Source: an uncultured Candidatus Melainabacteria bacterium
Lineage (GTDB): Bacteria > Cyanobacteriota > Vampirovibrionia > Gastranaerophilales > Gastranaerophilaceae
Assembly: GCA_934754505.1 (NCBI GenBank)
Contig: CAKVIE010000009.1
Coordinates: forward strand, 1 to 64,000
Length of the DNA: 64,000 nt
Direction of reading: 5' to 3'
Positions 28,092-35,845 of this stretch are shown piece after piece. The stretch's first letter is position 1, and each line of letters begins with the position of its first letter. The notes beneath the pieces were generated by a model. The model was not told where the DNA came from, made no database searches, and saw nothing but the letters and a program-made list of their open reading frames with translations. The position numbers and the translations under genes are program-made.

Positions 28092-28195
28092 TTTTCATTC
28101 CTTTTTTAATCAGTAAATAATAGTTATTGACTATGATTTCTATATTATTAGACATTAGAATATATTTGTCAAGTTGTATATGATGTTTAGTAATC

Positions 28196-28420
28196 ATGAA
28201 TAAGAACACAGACACAGAAAAAAGATTTGGTGCAAAATTAGCTTATATAAGAAAATCAAAAAAGCTATCTCAAATGAAACTTGCCGAAATTGTTGATATG
28301 AATTTTAATTATATCGGACAAATTGAACGAGGCGAAGCAAATGTAACCATCAAAACTATGATTACATTAGCCAATGCCTTGGATGTTGAAGTTATGGATT
28401 TGTTTAATTTTACCTTCTAA
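28196..28420 (+). CDS. XRE-family HTH regulator (first paralogue)
   Basis: A 74-residue Cro/CI-type DNA-binding protein that is little more than the helix-turn-helix domain. The HTH core covers LSQMKLAEIVDMNFNYIGQI and is followed by ERGEANVTI and a short C-terminal helix. It shares its first seven residues (MNKNTDT) and its overall build with the regulator at 38132. It has no SD; TATGAT at 28179-28184 implies a leader of only a few bases. It is divergent from the pilin-like gene and could regulate it or itself. Confidence 0.85.
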   Translation: MNKNTDTEKRFGAKLAYIRKSKKLSQMKLAEIVDMNFNYIGQIERGEANVTIKTMITLANALDVEVMDLFNFTF

Positions 28421-28510
28421 ATTGCTTTTTCTGCCGCATTTAAAACCTCAAAATAAAACATTATTGTTAAGTTTTATTAAGAAAAACATAAAAAGTATAT
28501 ACAAAATAGA

Positions 28511-28550
28511 CAATTTTTATTTCAAGTAAGTTTTAATATAGGAGTAGAGA
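28511..28550 (+). promoter_or_regulatory. Promoter/5' leader element, copy 1
   Basis: This 40-base segment matches the one at 28913-28952 at 29 of 40 positions. Identical parts are CAATTTTT at the left and GAGTAGAGA at the right, with an AT-rich -10-like box (TAATATA) just before the latter. It precedes the CopG-type gene. The shared right end probably starts the transcript. Confidence 0.45.
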
Positions 28551-28580
28551 AGATTAATTATTAAAAGGAGAAAATATATT

Positions 28581-28769
28581 ATGGCAAGAGTTCTTATTTC
28601 AATGCCCGAAGAATTTTTATCAAAGATTGACGGAGTTGCTGAAGGCGAAAATCGTTCAAGAAGCGAACTTATCAGAGAAGCATTGAGAACTTATATTAAT
28701 AAACAAAGAGTCAGAACAAATGCTCTCGCTCAAAAACATGCCGAAATGCTCGAAGAATTGCTCGGCTAA
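28581..28769 (+). CDS. CopG/ribbon-helix-helix DNA-binding protein
   Basis: A 62-residue ribbon-helix-helix protein. The N-terminal strand RVLISMPEEFL is followed by the two helices around NRSRSELIREALRTYI, the pattern of CopG/MetJ/Arc-type dimeric repressors, many of which are antitoxins. No toxin gene is adjacent: the next gene is a small protein of unknown type and a strong terminator lies between them. It may therefore be a solitary regulator. AAAGGAG is nine bases from the ATG. Confidence 0.85.
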   Translation: MARVLISMPEEFLSKIDGVAEGENRSRSELIREALRTYINKQRVRTNALAQKHAEMLEELLG

Positions 28770-28779
28770 AATATATTTT

Positions 28780-28812
28780 GCCTTTTGCTTTAAATCAGCA
28801 AAAGGCTTTTTT
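28780..28812 (+). terminator. Intrinsic terminator after the CopG-type gene
   Basis: GCCTTTTGCT / AGCAAAAGGC perfect stem, 7-base loop and six Ts. Confidence 0.92.
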
Positions 28813-28912
28813 AATTCAATATAACTTTTTTGTTTTTAAACTCAAATATTCAAGCTATATTTGCCTTTTGACGATATATTAAGTTTTGTTAATTTTAGTA
28901 TATCAAAAAAGG

Positions 28913-28952
28913 CAATTTTTTATTATTGCAATACTTTATATAAGAGTAGAGA
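28913..28952 (+). promoter_or_regulatory. Promoter/5' leader element, copy 2
   Basis: Second copy of the 40-base element found before the CopG-type gene (29 of 40 bases identical). It lies 16 bases upstream of the small gene at 28969 and ends in GAGTAGAGA followed by the SD. Confidence 0.45.
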
Positions 28953-28968
28953 GAATGAGGTAAACAAA

Positions 28969-29175
28969 ATGGCAGCAGAATTAACTATGGATCACTTATT
29001 TGAAGGCGTTGAAATCAAAGGTAACGACCCCAGAATGAGATTCAGAAATTCTCAAGACCCTATCTACGTTGCTTACCAATACGTTGATAATCAACCTCTT
29101 TCTAAATTGGCTCAATCTTTCGTTAAAGAACAAGTTAACGGCGTTATCAAATTCATTTCTAAACTCGGTAAATAA
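28969..29175 (+). CDS. Small conserved-looking hypothetical protein
   Basis: A 68-residue soluble protein of unknown function. The frame is open further upstream, but ATGAGG is well placed for the ATG at 28969. The upstream part also overlaps the promoter element, so the longer form is rejected. The sequence has a charged first half (GVEIKGNDPRMRFRNS) and a hydrophobic/basic end. The codons look biased towards those of the highly expressed genes in this window. A strong terminator follows, so it is a one-gene unit sharing promoter architecture with the CopG-type gene upstream. Confidence 0.7.
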   Translation: MAAELTMDHLFEGVEIKGNDPRMRFRNSQDPIYVAYQYVDNQPLSKLAQSFVKEQVNGVIKFISKLGK

Positions 29176-29192
29176 TCATTTTCAATATTTAA

Positions 29193-29223
29193 AAAACCGC
29201 TCTTTTTTAGGGCGGTTTTTTTT
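29193..29223. terminator. Intrinsic terminator between convergent genes
   Basis: AAAACCGC / GCGGTTTTTTTT stem; Ts on the plus strand and As on the left make it usable from both sides, between the small gene and nth. Confidence 0.85.
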
Positions 29224-29242
29224 ATTCAAAATTATCAAAAAT

Positions 29243-29908
29243 TTATTCTTCTTCCTTATAAGTGCTTGATTTACAATAATAATTTATCGGACAGAACGGA
29301 CACATCGGCTTTGTCGGTCTGCATACGTTTTGACCCAATGTAACAAACTCCGTATTCAAGGAAATCCAATATTTTTCAGGAATAATTTCTCTGAGTTTCA
29401 TCTCTGTTTCTTCGGGAGTTTGTGTTTCAACAAGTCCCAAACGATTGAAAATTCTATGAACATGCACATCTACGCAAATTGCAGGTTTATTAAAACCTTT
29501 TGCCAAAACGAGATTTGCAGTTTTTCTTCCGACTCCGTCGAACTTCAACAATTCGTCAATAGAATCGGGAACTTTGCCGTCATATTCTTCAACTAATTTT
29601 TTTGAAAGTGCAATAATCTGTTTTGCCTTATTATTATAAAATCCGACAGGATAAATGGCTTCTGCAAGTTCTTCCTCGCTTACATTCATCATTTCTTGCG
29701 GAGTTTTTGCAAGCTGAAGCATTTTCATCGTTGCAGGATATGTCGTGATATCATTCGTTCTGAGCGACAAAATGCAAGCTATCAAAACGATATAAGGGTC
29801 GTTTTGCAACTCCATAAATCTCACAAATTTGCTTCTTTTTATCTTAGCAAATTTAAGACTTTCAAAAATCTCATCGATAATTTCGTTTAATTCTAATTCT
29901 TCTTTCAT
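29243..29908 (-). CDS. nth: Endonuclease III, [4Fe-4S] DNA glycosylase
   Basis: A base-excision repair glycosylase/AP lyase acting on oxidised pyrimidines, 221 residues from the ATG at 29908. The helix-hairpin-helix is FDGVGRKTANLVL with the catalytic Lys, the catalytic Asp is in CVDVHVHRI, and the Fe-S loop has C-x6-C-x2-C-x5-C (CRPTKPMCPFCPINYYC). The frame continues to a TTG at 29947, adding 13 residues right after the rnpA stop. Neither start has a clear SD, so the start is uncertain. It is the last gene of a rpmH-rnpA-nth group, an unusual neighbour for rnpA. Confidence 0.92.
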   Translation of the reverse strand: MKEELELNEIIDEIFESLKFAKIKRSKFVRFMELQNDPYIVLIACILSLRTNDITTYPATMKMLQLAKTPQEMMNVSEEELAEAIYPVGFYNNKAKQIIALSKKLVEEYDGKVPDSIDELLKFDGVGRKTANLVLAKGFNKPAICVDVHVHRIFNRLGLVETQTPEETEMKLREIIPEKYWISLNTEFVTLGQNVCRPTKPMCPFCPINYYCKSSTYKEEE

Positions 29909-29950
29909 AGTAATATTATTTTTACCATAAATAAATTTTTTCTTCAAAAT

Positions 29951-30307
29951 TTATTTAAAATTTCTCATCAACTCAAACACACTGTTTTTCAAGGTTAAAA
30001 AATCAGCTTCAAGAATTTTCGGACGAGCAACAAAAATCACCGACAAAGCACTTTCAAATTTTTCGGCATGCCCGCATTTCAAAGCCTCAAGATAAATTTC
30101 TCTCAAGCGGCGTTTGATTTTGTTACGTTTGACGGCTCTTTTATGTATTTTTTTGCCGACAACAAACCCTGCTTTAAGAGGAATAGCCTCATTGTCTTTA
30201 TCTTTGCCACGGTAAACGGTTACAAATTCATTGCTTTTGCAATTTCTTAACTTGAAAGTGGCAGTAAACGCTGTATTTTTTTTAAGCCTGAATTTCTTTT
30301 TAAGCAT
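29951..30307 (-). CDS. rnpA: Ribonuclease P protein component
   Basis: The 118-residue protein subunit of RNase P, which matures tRNA 5' ends together with the RNA encoded at 41471-41803. The basic signature RNKIKRRLRE and the FVVGKKIHKRAVKR stretch are present and the length is normal. It follows rpmH as in most bacteria. The usual next genes of this cluster (yidD, yidC) are absent. A perfect hairpin lies between rpmH and this gene and could lower its expression relative to rpmH. Confidence 0.95.
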   Translation of the reverse strand: MLKKKFRLKKNTAFTATFKLRNCKSNEFVTVYRGKDKDNEAIPLKAGFVVGKKIHKRAVKRNKIKRRLREIYLEALKCGHAEKFESALSVIFVARPKILEADFLTLKNSVFELMRNFK

Positions 30308-30323
30308 AACTGTTACAATAAAT

Positions 30324-30352
30324 CAGAGGCTGTCTTGATGACAGCCTCTTTT
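30324..30352. terminator. Hairpin between rpmH and rnpA
   Basis: AGAGGCTGTC / GACAGCCTCT perfect 10-bp stem with a small loop. Ts follow on the plus strand but not on the minus strand, so for the rpmH-rnpA transcript it is more likely an attenuating or processing hairpin than a full terminator. Confidence 0.6.
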
Positions 30353-30358
30353 TAAAAA

Positions 30359-30511
30359 CTAAGCTCTTTCTTTAGCAGTGATTGCTAATTGATGACGACC
30401 TTTTGCACGTCTTCTGTTGAGGACTTCTCTGCCGCCGTCAGTTGCCATTCTTGCTCTGAAACCGCTTACATTTTGTCTTTTTCTTTTTGTTCCTTCAAGC
30501 GTACGTTTCAT
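30359..30511 (-). CDS. rpmH: 50S ribosomal protein L34
   Basis: A 50-residue very basic ribosomal protein. The translation starts [18 protein letters not shown] and contains [19 protein letters not shown], the L34 signature. AGGAG lies seven bases upstream of the ATG at 30511. It is the first gene of rpmH-rnpA-nth and has a near-consensus promoter. Confidence 0.97.
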   Translation of the reverse strand: MKRTLEGTKRKRQNVSGFRARMATDGGREVLNRRRAKGRHQLAITAKERA

Positions 30512-30548
30512 TTTATTTCTCCTTGCAAATTCTTTTCTTAGTTATATT

Positions 30549-30577
30549 ATGATAAACAAGACATATCCGATTGTCAA
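30549..30577 (-). promoter_or_regulatory. rpmH promoter
   Basis: On the minus strand, consensus TTGACA (30572-30577), 17-base spacer and TATCAT (30549-30554). The transcript would start near 30542. It is divergent from proC. Confidence 0.75.
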
Positions 30578-30601
30578 TCAGAAAAATTTTTGAGGTAAAT
30601 T

Positions 30602-31402
30602 ATGGAATACAAAATTGGTTTTTTAGGTGCCGGAAAAATGGCAACCGCAATAATAAAAGGTATTATCGACTCTAATTTCTGCGAAAGCAAAAATATTTTC
30701 GTATCCGATATTAACGAAGCTGCACTCACAAAAATGCAAAATGATTTGCACATCACTCCGATGAAATCAAATAATGATGTCGTCGAAAATGCTGACATCG
30801 TTTTTTGTGCGGTAAAACCTTTCGTTTTGAAAGATGTTCTTGCAGGAATTAAATCATCTTTGAAAGAAAATCAACTCCTCGTATCAATCGCAGCAGGCGT
30901 TTCGACAAAAACTATCGAAGAATTTACAGGAAATTTACCCGTTATCCGTGTTATGCCAAACACTCCTGCTTTCGTGAAAGCGGGCATGAGTGCTGTTTGC
31001 AAAGGAACTTACGCAAAAGATGAACATGCCGATTTAATTTGCAAAATCTTCAACAGCCTTGGTGTTGCGGTAAAAGAAGATGAAAAGAACATTGATGTTA
31101 TTACGGCAATAAGCGGCTCAGGTCCTGCTTATTTCTACTATTTTATCAACGAATTTGCAAAAGCAGGAGAAAAATTCGGTCTGAACAAAGAAACAGCATT
31201 AACTCTTGCCGCTCAAACAGCATTAGGTTCAGCTAAAATGGCTATGGAAACAGGAATTTCCCTCGAACAGCTTATAATCAACGTAACAACCCCCGGCGGC
31301 TGTACGGAAGTCGGCAACAACATTCTTGCAGAATGCAAAACCAACGAAATTATCGAAAAAGTTGTCAAAGGCACTATGGATAAAGCAGCTGCACTCGGTT
31401 AA
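30602..31402 (+). CDS. proC: Pyrroline-5-carboxylate reductase
   Basis: A 266-residue cytoplasmic enzyme that reduces 1-pyrroline-5-carboxylate to proline with NAD(P)H, the last step of proline synthesis. The Rossmann motif is FLGAGKMATAI. RVMPNTPAFV and the C-terminal SGSGPAYFYYF and TTPGGCTEVGN are the substrate-binding signatures of the family. GAGG lies six bases before the ATG. No other proline gene is adjacent. A strong terminator shared with the convergent transporter gene follows. Confidence 0.96.
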   Translation: MEYKIGFLGAGKMATAIIKGIIDSNFCESKNIFVSDINEAALTKMQNDLHITPMKSNNDVVENADIVFCAVKPFVLKDVLAGIKSSLKENQLLVSIAAGVSTKTIEEFTGNLPVIRVMPNTPAFVKAGMSAVCKGTYAKDEHADLICKIFNSLGVAVKEDEKNIDVITAISGSGPAYFYYFINEFAKAGEKFGLNKETALTLAAQTALGSAKMAMETGISLEQLIINVTTPGGCTEVGNNILAECKTNEIIEKVVKGTMDKAAALG

Positions 31403-31418
31403 TTTTTCAAAAAATCTT

Positions 31419-31453
31419 AAAAAAGGCTTAATCTAAACGGTTAAGCCTTTTTT
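31419..31453. terminator. Bidirectional terminator, overlaps transporter stop codon
   Basis: AAAAAGGCTTAA / TTAAGCCTTTTTT perfect stem. It serves proC on the plus strand. On the minus strand the stem includes the TAA stop codon (31441-31443) of the EamA gene. Confidence 0.92.
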
Positions 31454-32334
31454 GTTTTACTCTGACTTTGAGCAATAATCAAATAAACTGCTGCCAAAAT
31501 CGCAACAATACCAAGTAAAATCTTAAATGTAACCTGTTCATGGAAAAATACCACACAGAAAATCATTGCACTGACAGGCTCTAAAGCACTTATAATAGCT
31601 GACAAAGTCGGGCCTATCAATTTTATTGACAACGTCAAAGTTTCAATCGAAACAATAGTCGGCAAAACAGCTAACATCAATACATCAAAAACCTGTATCG
31701 GTGCTGTTATCGGCTGTAAATCTCTGCAAAAATTCAAGTTGTAAACAAATACGGAAAGCCCGAAAAGCATTACATAAAACGTTAATTTTGATGCGTTAAT
31801 ATGCTTCAAAACGTCGTTTTTCTTGACCAAAACCATATAAACAGCATAAGAAAGTGCCGAGATAAAAACAAGAATTAATCCTGTCAAATTCAAATCCTGA
31901 CCGTCTTTACCTTTATAGAAAAGAAAAATTCCAAGCAAAACAAGCAATATAGAAAAAATTGTCGTTTTCGGAAGTTTCTCCTTATAGCCCAAAGCCATTA
32001 TCAACGCAACGAAAACAGGATATACAAATAATATTACAGAAGCAATTCCGCCGTCGATATAAGAATAACTTTTAAACAAAGTCAACGACGAAAAGGCAAA
32101 CATCAACCCTGCAAAAAGCATTGGGAAAATCTCCTTCAATGCAGGTTTTAACGAAATTTTCTTTACTAAAGACGTCCAAAGTCCGAAAAGCACAACGGCG
32201 GTAAAATATCTGTAAAACAACACGGAATTTGCCTCAAATCCTTGAGAATACAGATGCAAAGCAAACAAAGGGTTTGTACCGTAACATACCGCCCCGACTG
32301 CGCCGTAAAATATTCCTGCTGCCTTTCGTTTCAT
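31441..32334 (-). CDS. EamA/DMT-superfamily transporter
   Basis: A 297-residue inner-membrane protein with ten predicted helices in two five-helix repeats, the drug/metabolite transporter build. The first repeat starts IFYGAVGAVCYGTNPLFAL and the second near DLNLTGLILVFISALSYA. The C-terminus is a short basic tail (QSKTKKA). Family members export amino acids, purines or sugars; nothing here shows the substrate. AGAGG is six bases before the ATG. Confidence 0.88.
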   Translation of the reverse strand: MKRKAAGIFYGAVGAVCYGTNPLFALHLYSQGFEANSVLFYRYFTAVVLFGLWTSLVKKISLKPALKEIFPMLFAGLMFAFSSLTLFKSYSYIDGGIASVILFVYPVFVALIMALGYKEKLPKTTIFSILLVLLGIFLFYKGKDGQDLNLTGLILVFISALSYAVYMVLVKKNDVLKHINASKLTFYVMLFGLSVFVYNLNFCRDLQPITAPIQVFDVLMLAVLPTIVSIETLTLSIKLIGPTLSAIISALEPVSAMIFCVVFFHEQVTFKILLGIVAILAAVYLIIAQSQSKTKKA

Positions 32335-32485
32335 TAATTCGCCTCTTTCAACAAGATTATAATATAAAATTTTCTCATAAAAGCGTTAATTTTATAACAT
32401 TAAAAAATTTATACTTCCGAATTACTAATCTTACCGAGCAAAATATTTTAAGAATATTTTATTCTTGTTTTGAACGGAGAGAAAA

Positions 32486-33079
32486 GTGTTAAATTTTACA
32501 GACTACAAAAAAATCAAAAAAGACGAATTGATAAAATTAACGCAAAATGACGATTACAAAGCAATGGCAGAGCTTGTCAAAAGAGAACAGGACAAAATTT
32601 ATCTGACATTTTATTATTTATGCCCCGATTGTGACGATTTGGCGGATTTAACACAAGAAGCACTATTAAGAATGTGCCGAGGCATAAAAGGCTTAAAAAA
32701 CATAAAATACTTCAAAGCATGGCTTAACAAAATTGTTTCAAACCTTTTTTACGACAGACTCAGGAAAAAGCAAAAAGCTCCGGAATGCATCTCTGCAGAC
32801 GAACAAGGTGGAAGCAACATGGTTTTACAAATCAGCGACCCATGCCCGTGTCCTGACGAGAAAAGTCTGCACAAAGAAGTCGGAGAAATAATAAGAGAAA
32901 CTATTACAAAACTTCCCGAACATTTCAGGCTTGTAACCGTACTTCGAGAAATCGGAGGATTGAGTTATGACGAAATTTCCAAAGTAACGGGGATTGAAAT
33001 CGGAACGGTAAAATCACGAATTAACAGAGCAAGACACAGACTAAAAGACTGTCTTGAACCATATTTAAACGGTCATTGA
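32486..33079 (+). CDS. ECF-type RNA polymerase sigma factor
   Basis: A 197-residue extracytoplasmic-function sigma factor. Region 2 is seen in LADLTQEALLRMCRGI and FKAWLNKIVSNLFYDRLRKK, and region 4 in LSYDEISKVTGIEIGTVKSRINRAR. Regions 1 and 3 are missing as usual for the group. The linker holds a Cys/Pro-rich stretch (DPCPCPD). The start is GTG at 32486 with GGAGA five bases upstream. The anti-sigma factor gene follows 15 bases later, so the pair is one regulatory switch; the target genes are not evident. Confidence 0.92.
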   Translation: MLNFTDYKKIKKDELIKLTQNDDYKAMAELVKREQDKIYLTFYYLCPDCDDLADLTQEALLRMCRGIKGLKNIKYFKAWLNKIVSNLFYDRLRKKQKAPECISADEQGGSNMVLQISDPCPCPDEKSLHKEVGEIIRETITKLPEHFRLVTVLREIGGLSYDEISKVTGIEIGTVKSRINRARHRLKDCLEPYLNGH

Positions 33080-33094
33080 AAGGAAAAACAGATA

Positions 33095-33673
33095 ATGAAA
33101 ACTTATATTTGTCAGGATATATTAAATCTTCTGCCGCTTTATATTGAGGGAAAAACCTCTGAAGAAACATCTTATTCAATAGAAAAACACTTGAACGACT
33201 GCGATGATTGTTTCAACAAATATTTGGCATTAAAAGAAATTTCGCAAAGGATAAAAGCCGCCTTTGCAAGTGTTTCGCAAAATAATTTTTCTAATGAAAA
33301 AGTTTTTTTTAAAGATAATTTATCAGCATTTGTCGATAATGAACTCGATAAAGAAGATTATTATGACTTCAATCAACAAACCGCAAACAATATCGATGAC
33401 CGAAAAGAACTCGAATCAATGCTTTTATTTGAAGAAAAATTTCAACAAAGCCTTGAGCAAAATAAAAAAACTTTAAATAAAGATTTATCAAAAGATGTCG
33501 TGAATGAAATTAAAAAAAATTCACCTGACTACCTTTATGAACTTTACCTGAAAGCCGCATCAATCACTGTTTTTCTATTGATAACAACTGTTTTGACAGG
33601 GTATTTTTCTATTCCCGATAATTTTCATAAAATCAGCGGAATAAAAAATATTTTTTCAGCTGTTTTAAAATAA
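33095..33673 (+). CDS. Membrane anti-sigma factor with zinc finger
   Basis: A 192-residue partner of the ECF sigma factor. Residues 1-50 form a zf-HC2 domain with an N-terminal Cys and HLNDCDDC (HxxxCxxC), the usual sigma-binding and zinc-binding part. A second segment, about 70-120, has DNLSAFVDNELDKEDY, which resembles the start of RseA-type anti-sigma domains. One transmembrane helix (about 163-183, ITVFLLITTVLTGYF) leaves only a short outer tail, so sensing may involve the helix or zinc site rather than a large periplasmic domain. AAAGGA precedes the ATG. Confidence 0.82.
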   Translation: MKTYICQDILNLLPLYIEGKTSEETSYSIEKHLNDCDDCFNKYLALKEISQRIKAAFASVSQNNFSNEKVFFKDNLSAFVDNELDKEDYYDFNQQTANNIDDRKELESMLLFEEKFQQSLEQNKKTLNKDLSKDVVNEIKKNSPDYLYELYLKAASITVFLLITTVLTGYFSIPDNFHKISGIKNIFSAVLK

Positions 33674-33719
33674 TTTTATTTTTTCAAAGCAAAAACTCAA
33701 ATTTTTCCACAAGAGTAAC

Positions 33720-34658
33720 TTATTTTAAATTTTCAGAAATTTTCTTGAAAAACTTCAATACCTCAGGAGTATGGTTTTGCGACAAACCGCCGATAGGGCG
33801 AGTATCTTTGGCTTTTTCCTTTTGTGCATATAATTTTAATATATTAATTTCCGAAGGAGATAAAAACCTGCCATATCCGAGAGTTGCAACACCTCGGCTA
33901 ACAAATAAATGTTTATTATTTTCGACAATATAGCCAAATCGATACCGATTTCCATAGTTTGACGGAACAATGCATGAACCGATAAAAGGGAAAACAATTT
34001 CACCGCCATGAGTATGACCGCTTAAAGTTAAACTTACAAAATTCGGCATTTGGACAAATGTGTCGGGATTGTGAGATAAAACTATTGTCGGAAGCGTTTT
34101 GTCACAATTTGCAAGAACTTTTGACGGATTAACTTTATAATGCCAAAAATCTTTTAAACCAAATACAACTATTTTTTGATTGTTTACTTCAACGGTTTTA
34201 TATTGATTATCCAAAATAGGAATATTTGCATCTTTATATATTTTTCGGACTATTTTTATCGGCTCATAATCATGATTGCCCATTACGGCAAAAACTCCAT
34301 ATTCAGCCTTAAAACCTTTTAAAACATTTGCTATTTCTTTTGGAGAATAATCGGATAATGAAACAGATTTAGCATCTAAATCACCACAAATTATAATTAT
34401 ATCAGGCTTTTGAGAATTAATGTTTTTTACTATTCTCTTTAATTTTTTCATATCAACATGCTTTGTACCGAGATGAATATCCGTAACAAGAGCAATTTTA
34501 AATCCGTTCAAATCCTTGTGCCAATTTGGAATATATAATTTTTTTGTATTTGTCAAAAGAATATTCGGCTCTATATAAAAAGTATCAAAAGCCAATATTG
34601 AAGCCAAAACCAGCAATACTAAAATGCAAATAAATATTCTCGAAAAAATTTTAACCAT
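33720..34658 (-). CDS. Membrane-anchored calcineurin-like phosphoesterase
   Basis: A 312-residue metallophosphoesterase of the YkuE/YaeI-like group, anchored by an N-terminal helix (about 5-27). All metal-site motifs are present: DIHLG, GDLDAK, GNHDYEP, SHNPD and GHTHGGE. Family members act on phospholipid-derived phosphoesters such as UDP-diacylglucosamine; the substrate here is not established. The C-terminal 30 residues are Lys-rich. No SD precedes the ATG at 34658; TGTTATCAT ends six bases before it, so the mRNA is probably leaderless. Confidence 0.88.
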   Translation of the reverse strand: MVKIFSRIFICILVLLVLASILAFDTFYIEPNILLTNTKKLYIPNWHKDLNGFKIALVTDIHLGTKHVDMKKLKRIVKNINSQKPDIIIICGDLDAKSVSLSDYSPKEIANVLKGFKAEYGVFAVMGNHDYEPIKIVRKIYKDANIPILDNQYKTVEVNNQKIVVFGLKDFWHYKVNPSKVLANCDKTLPTIVLSHNPDTFVQMPNFVSLTLSGHTHGGEIVFPFIGSCIVPSNYGNRYRFGYIVENNKHLFVSRGVATLGYGRFLSPSEINILKLYAQKEKAKDTRPIGGLSQNHTPEVLKFFKKISENLK

Positions 34659-34664
34659 AAAAAA

Positions 34665-34673
34665 ATGATAACA
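34665..34673 (-). promoter_or_regulatory. Extended -10 promoter, leaderless start
   Basis: TGTTATCAT on the minus strand, six bases from the ATG at 34658. TTGTTT 17 bases further upstream is a weak -35 box. Confidence 0.5.
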
Positions 34674-34765
34674 AATTTGAAAATAAAAAACAAATATCTC
34701 AACAGAATAAAACGGATATCATCAATTAAATATCATTATCATTGGTTGTTCAAAATTATTTCACT

Positions 34766-34797
34766 AAAAAAGGGGATATTGAAAATCCCCTTTTAAA
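34766..34797 (-). terminator. Intrinsic terminator of the 34804-35670 gene
   Basis: AAAAGGGGAT / ATCCCCTTTT stem with a short loop directly after the stop codon. Confidence 0.88.
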
Positions 34798-34803
34798 AAC
34801 AAA

Positions 34804-35670
34804 TTAATTATTTACTTTTTCAGCAATTTTTCTTGCAACTTTTATACCGCCAAGTGCTGCGGCTGTTCCAACAGCCATTGTTCCGACCGTTATTGCGGCA
34901 AATTCAAGTTGTTCTTTCTTATTCGCTTCGTGTTGTTCGGGAGTCATATAACGGCAAGAGCCGATTTTGTTTCCGTCCGAATCATAGACATTAAATGTTG
35001 TTCCGTCTTCTGCAAGTTCAACATAATCGCCGTTTTGAGCAGAAACTTCTTCAAATTTGTCGCCTGTTTTCAAACTTATATTATTTCCTGACGGTGAAGA
35101 ACCAAGGTTGAAAGCATTTTTTGCATCATAAGTAAATTTAGTTTCCGTTCGAGGAACAATTGAAGTACCACCGTTCGGATTTACAACAACTTGCGATACA
35201 ATTTCGTTATGAACTTCTTGGTCATAAAAAGTCAACACGCCATCTTCAGAAATAGAAGCCTTTTCGTAGCATCTGTCACCGTTGGTCATTTCGCCTTCAC
35301 AATCAACTTTACCGCCGACGTTTGCATAAATTGTCGATGTTCTCGACTCTGTCTGCATAGCTTCATCAACAGCCATTTCAATATCGGTTTTTTCTGTGTT
35401 TACCTCTGCTTGTTGTGATACGGAAGTCGAATTATCCACAGGCTGCATATTTTCTGCTTTAGCAGGGACAGTTGCCGCTTTTGAACCTGCAATCACACTT
35501 GCGGCAAGCATAACGCCGAGTGCAACATTTTTCAAAGCCATTCCTGCTTTAGAAGAACAATGTTCTTTCGCTTGAGGTCTTATATCTTCTCTCGGATTGG
35601 ATTTTTTTACTTTTTTAGTTTCGGGCAAATTCATATTAGAATTTACTCCGTTTAAATTAACATTGTGCAT
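34804..35670 (-). CDS. Hypothetical protein with two membrane segments
   Basis: A 288-residue protein of unknown function. A polar, Asn/Lys-rich N-terminus of about 40 residues precedes a hydrophobic segment (about 45-65, NVALGVMLAASVIAG) ending like a signal sequence (KAATVPAKAE). A polar central domain rich in Thr, Asp and Gly follows, and a second hydrophobic segment (about 258-278) stands before a basic C-terminus. The middle probably lies outside the cytoplasm. Two Cys (in DCEGEMTNGDRC) could pair. The frame opens at GTG 35688, but AAGG is nine bases before the ATG at 35670. A terminator follows. Confidence 0.65.
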   Translation of the reverse strand: MHNVNLNGVNSNMNLPETKKVKKSNPREDIRPQAKEHCSSKAGMALKNVALGVMLAASVIAGSKAATVPAKAENMQPVDNSTSVSQQAEVNTEKTDIEMAVDEAMQTESRTSTIYANVGGKVDCEGEMTNGDRCYEKASISEDGVLTFYDQEVHNEIVSQVVVNPNGGTSIVPRTETKFTYDAKNAFNLGSSPSGNNISLKTGDKFEEVSAQNGDYVELAEDGTTFNVYDSDGNKIGSCRYMTPEQHEANKKEQLEFAAITVGTMAVGTAAALGGIKVARKIAEKVNN

Positions 35671-35794
35671 GTTCTCTCGCCTTTTCACTCTAAAATATAA
35701 TTCTTATATCGGCATAAAAAACGACTTAAACAGGTATTTTACGAAAAAGTTTAACATATATTTACATTTTATCTCGTACATTATATGTCCAAAG

Positions 35795-35828
35795 GAAAAG
35801 AGGCACTTTAAAAGTACCTCTTTTTTTG
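35795..35828 (-). terminator. Intrinsic terminator of the gpmI-flavoprotein unit
   Basis: AAAGAGG.ACTT / AAGT.CCTCTTT stem with one mismatch, T-rich on both sides, 18 bases after the flavoprotein stop codon. Confidence 0.8.
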
Positions 35829-35845
35829 TGTTTTTTAATAACGTG

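Noticed and set aside
28861..28968. 36-residue N-terminal extension of the small protein at 28969
   Set aside because: It overlaps the shared promoter element and has no SD of its own, whereas the ATG at 28969 has a well-spaced ATGAGG.
28581..29175. Type II toxin-antitoxin pair (CopG-type protein plus small protein)
   Set aside because: A strong terminator and a separate promoter lie between the two genes, and the second protein resembles no known toxin.
35432..35440. Perfect DnaA box TTATCCACA
   Set aside because: It is single and lies inside a coding sequence 5 kb from rpmH. No cluster of boxes, dnaA or dnaN is near, so it does not support a replication origin.
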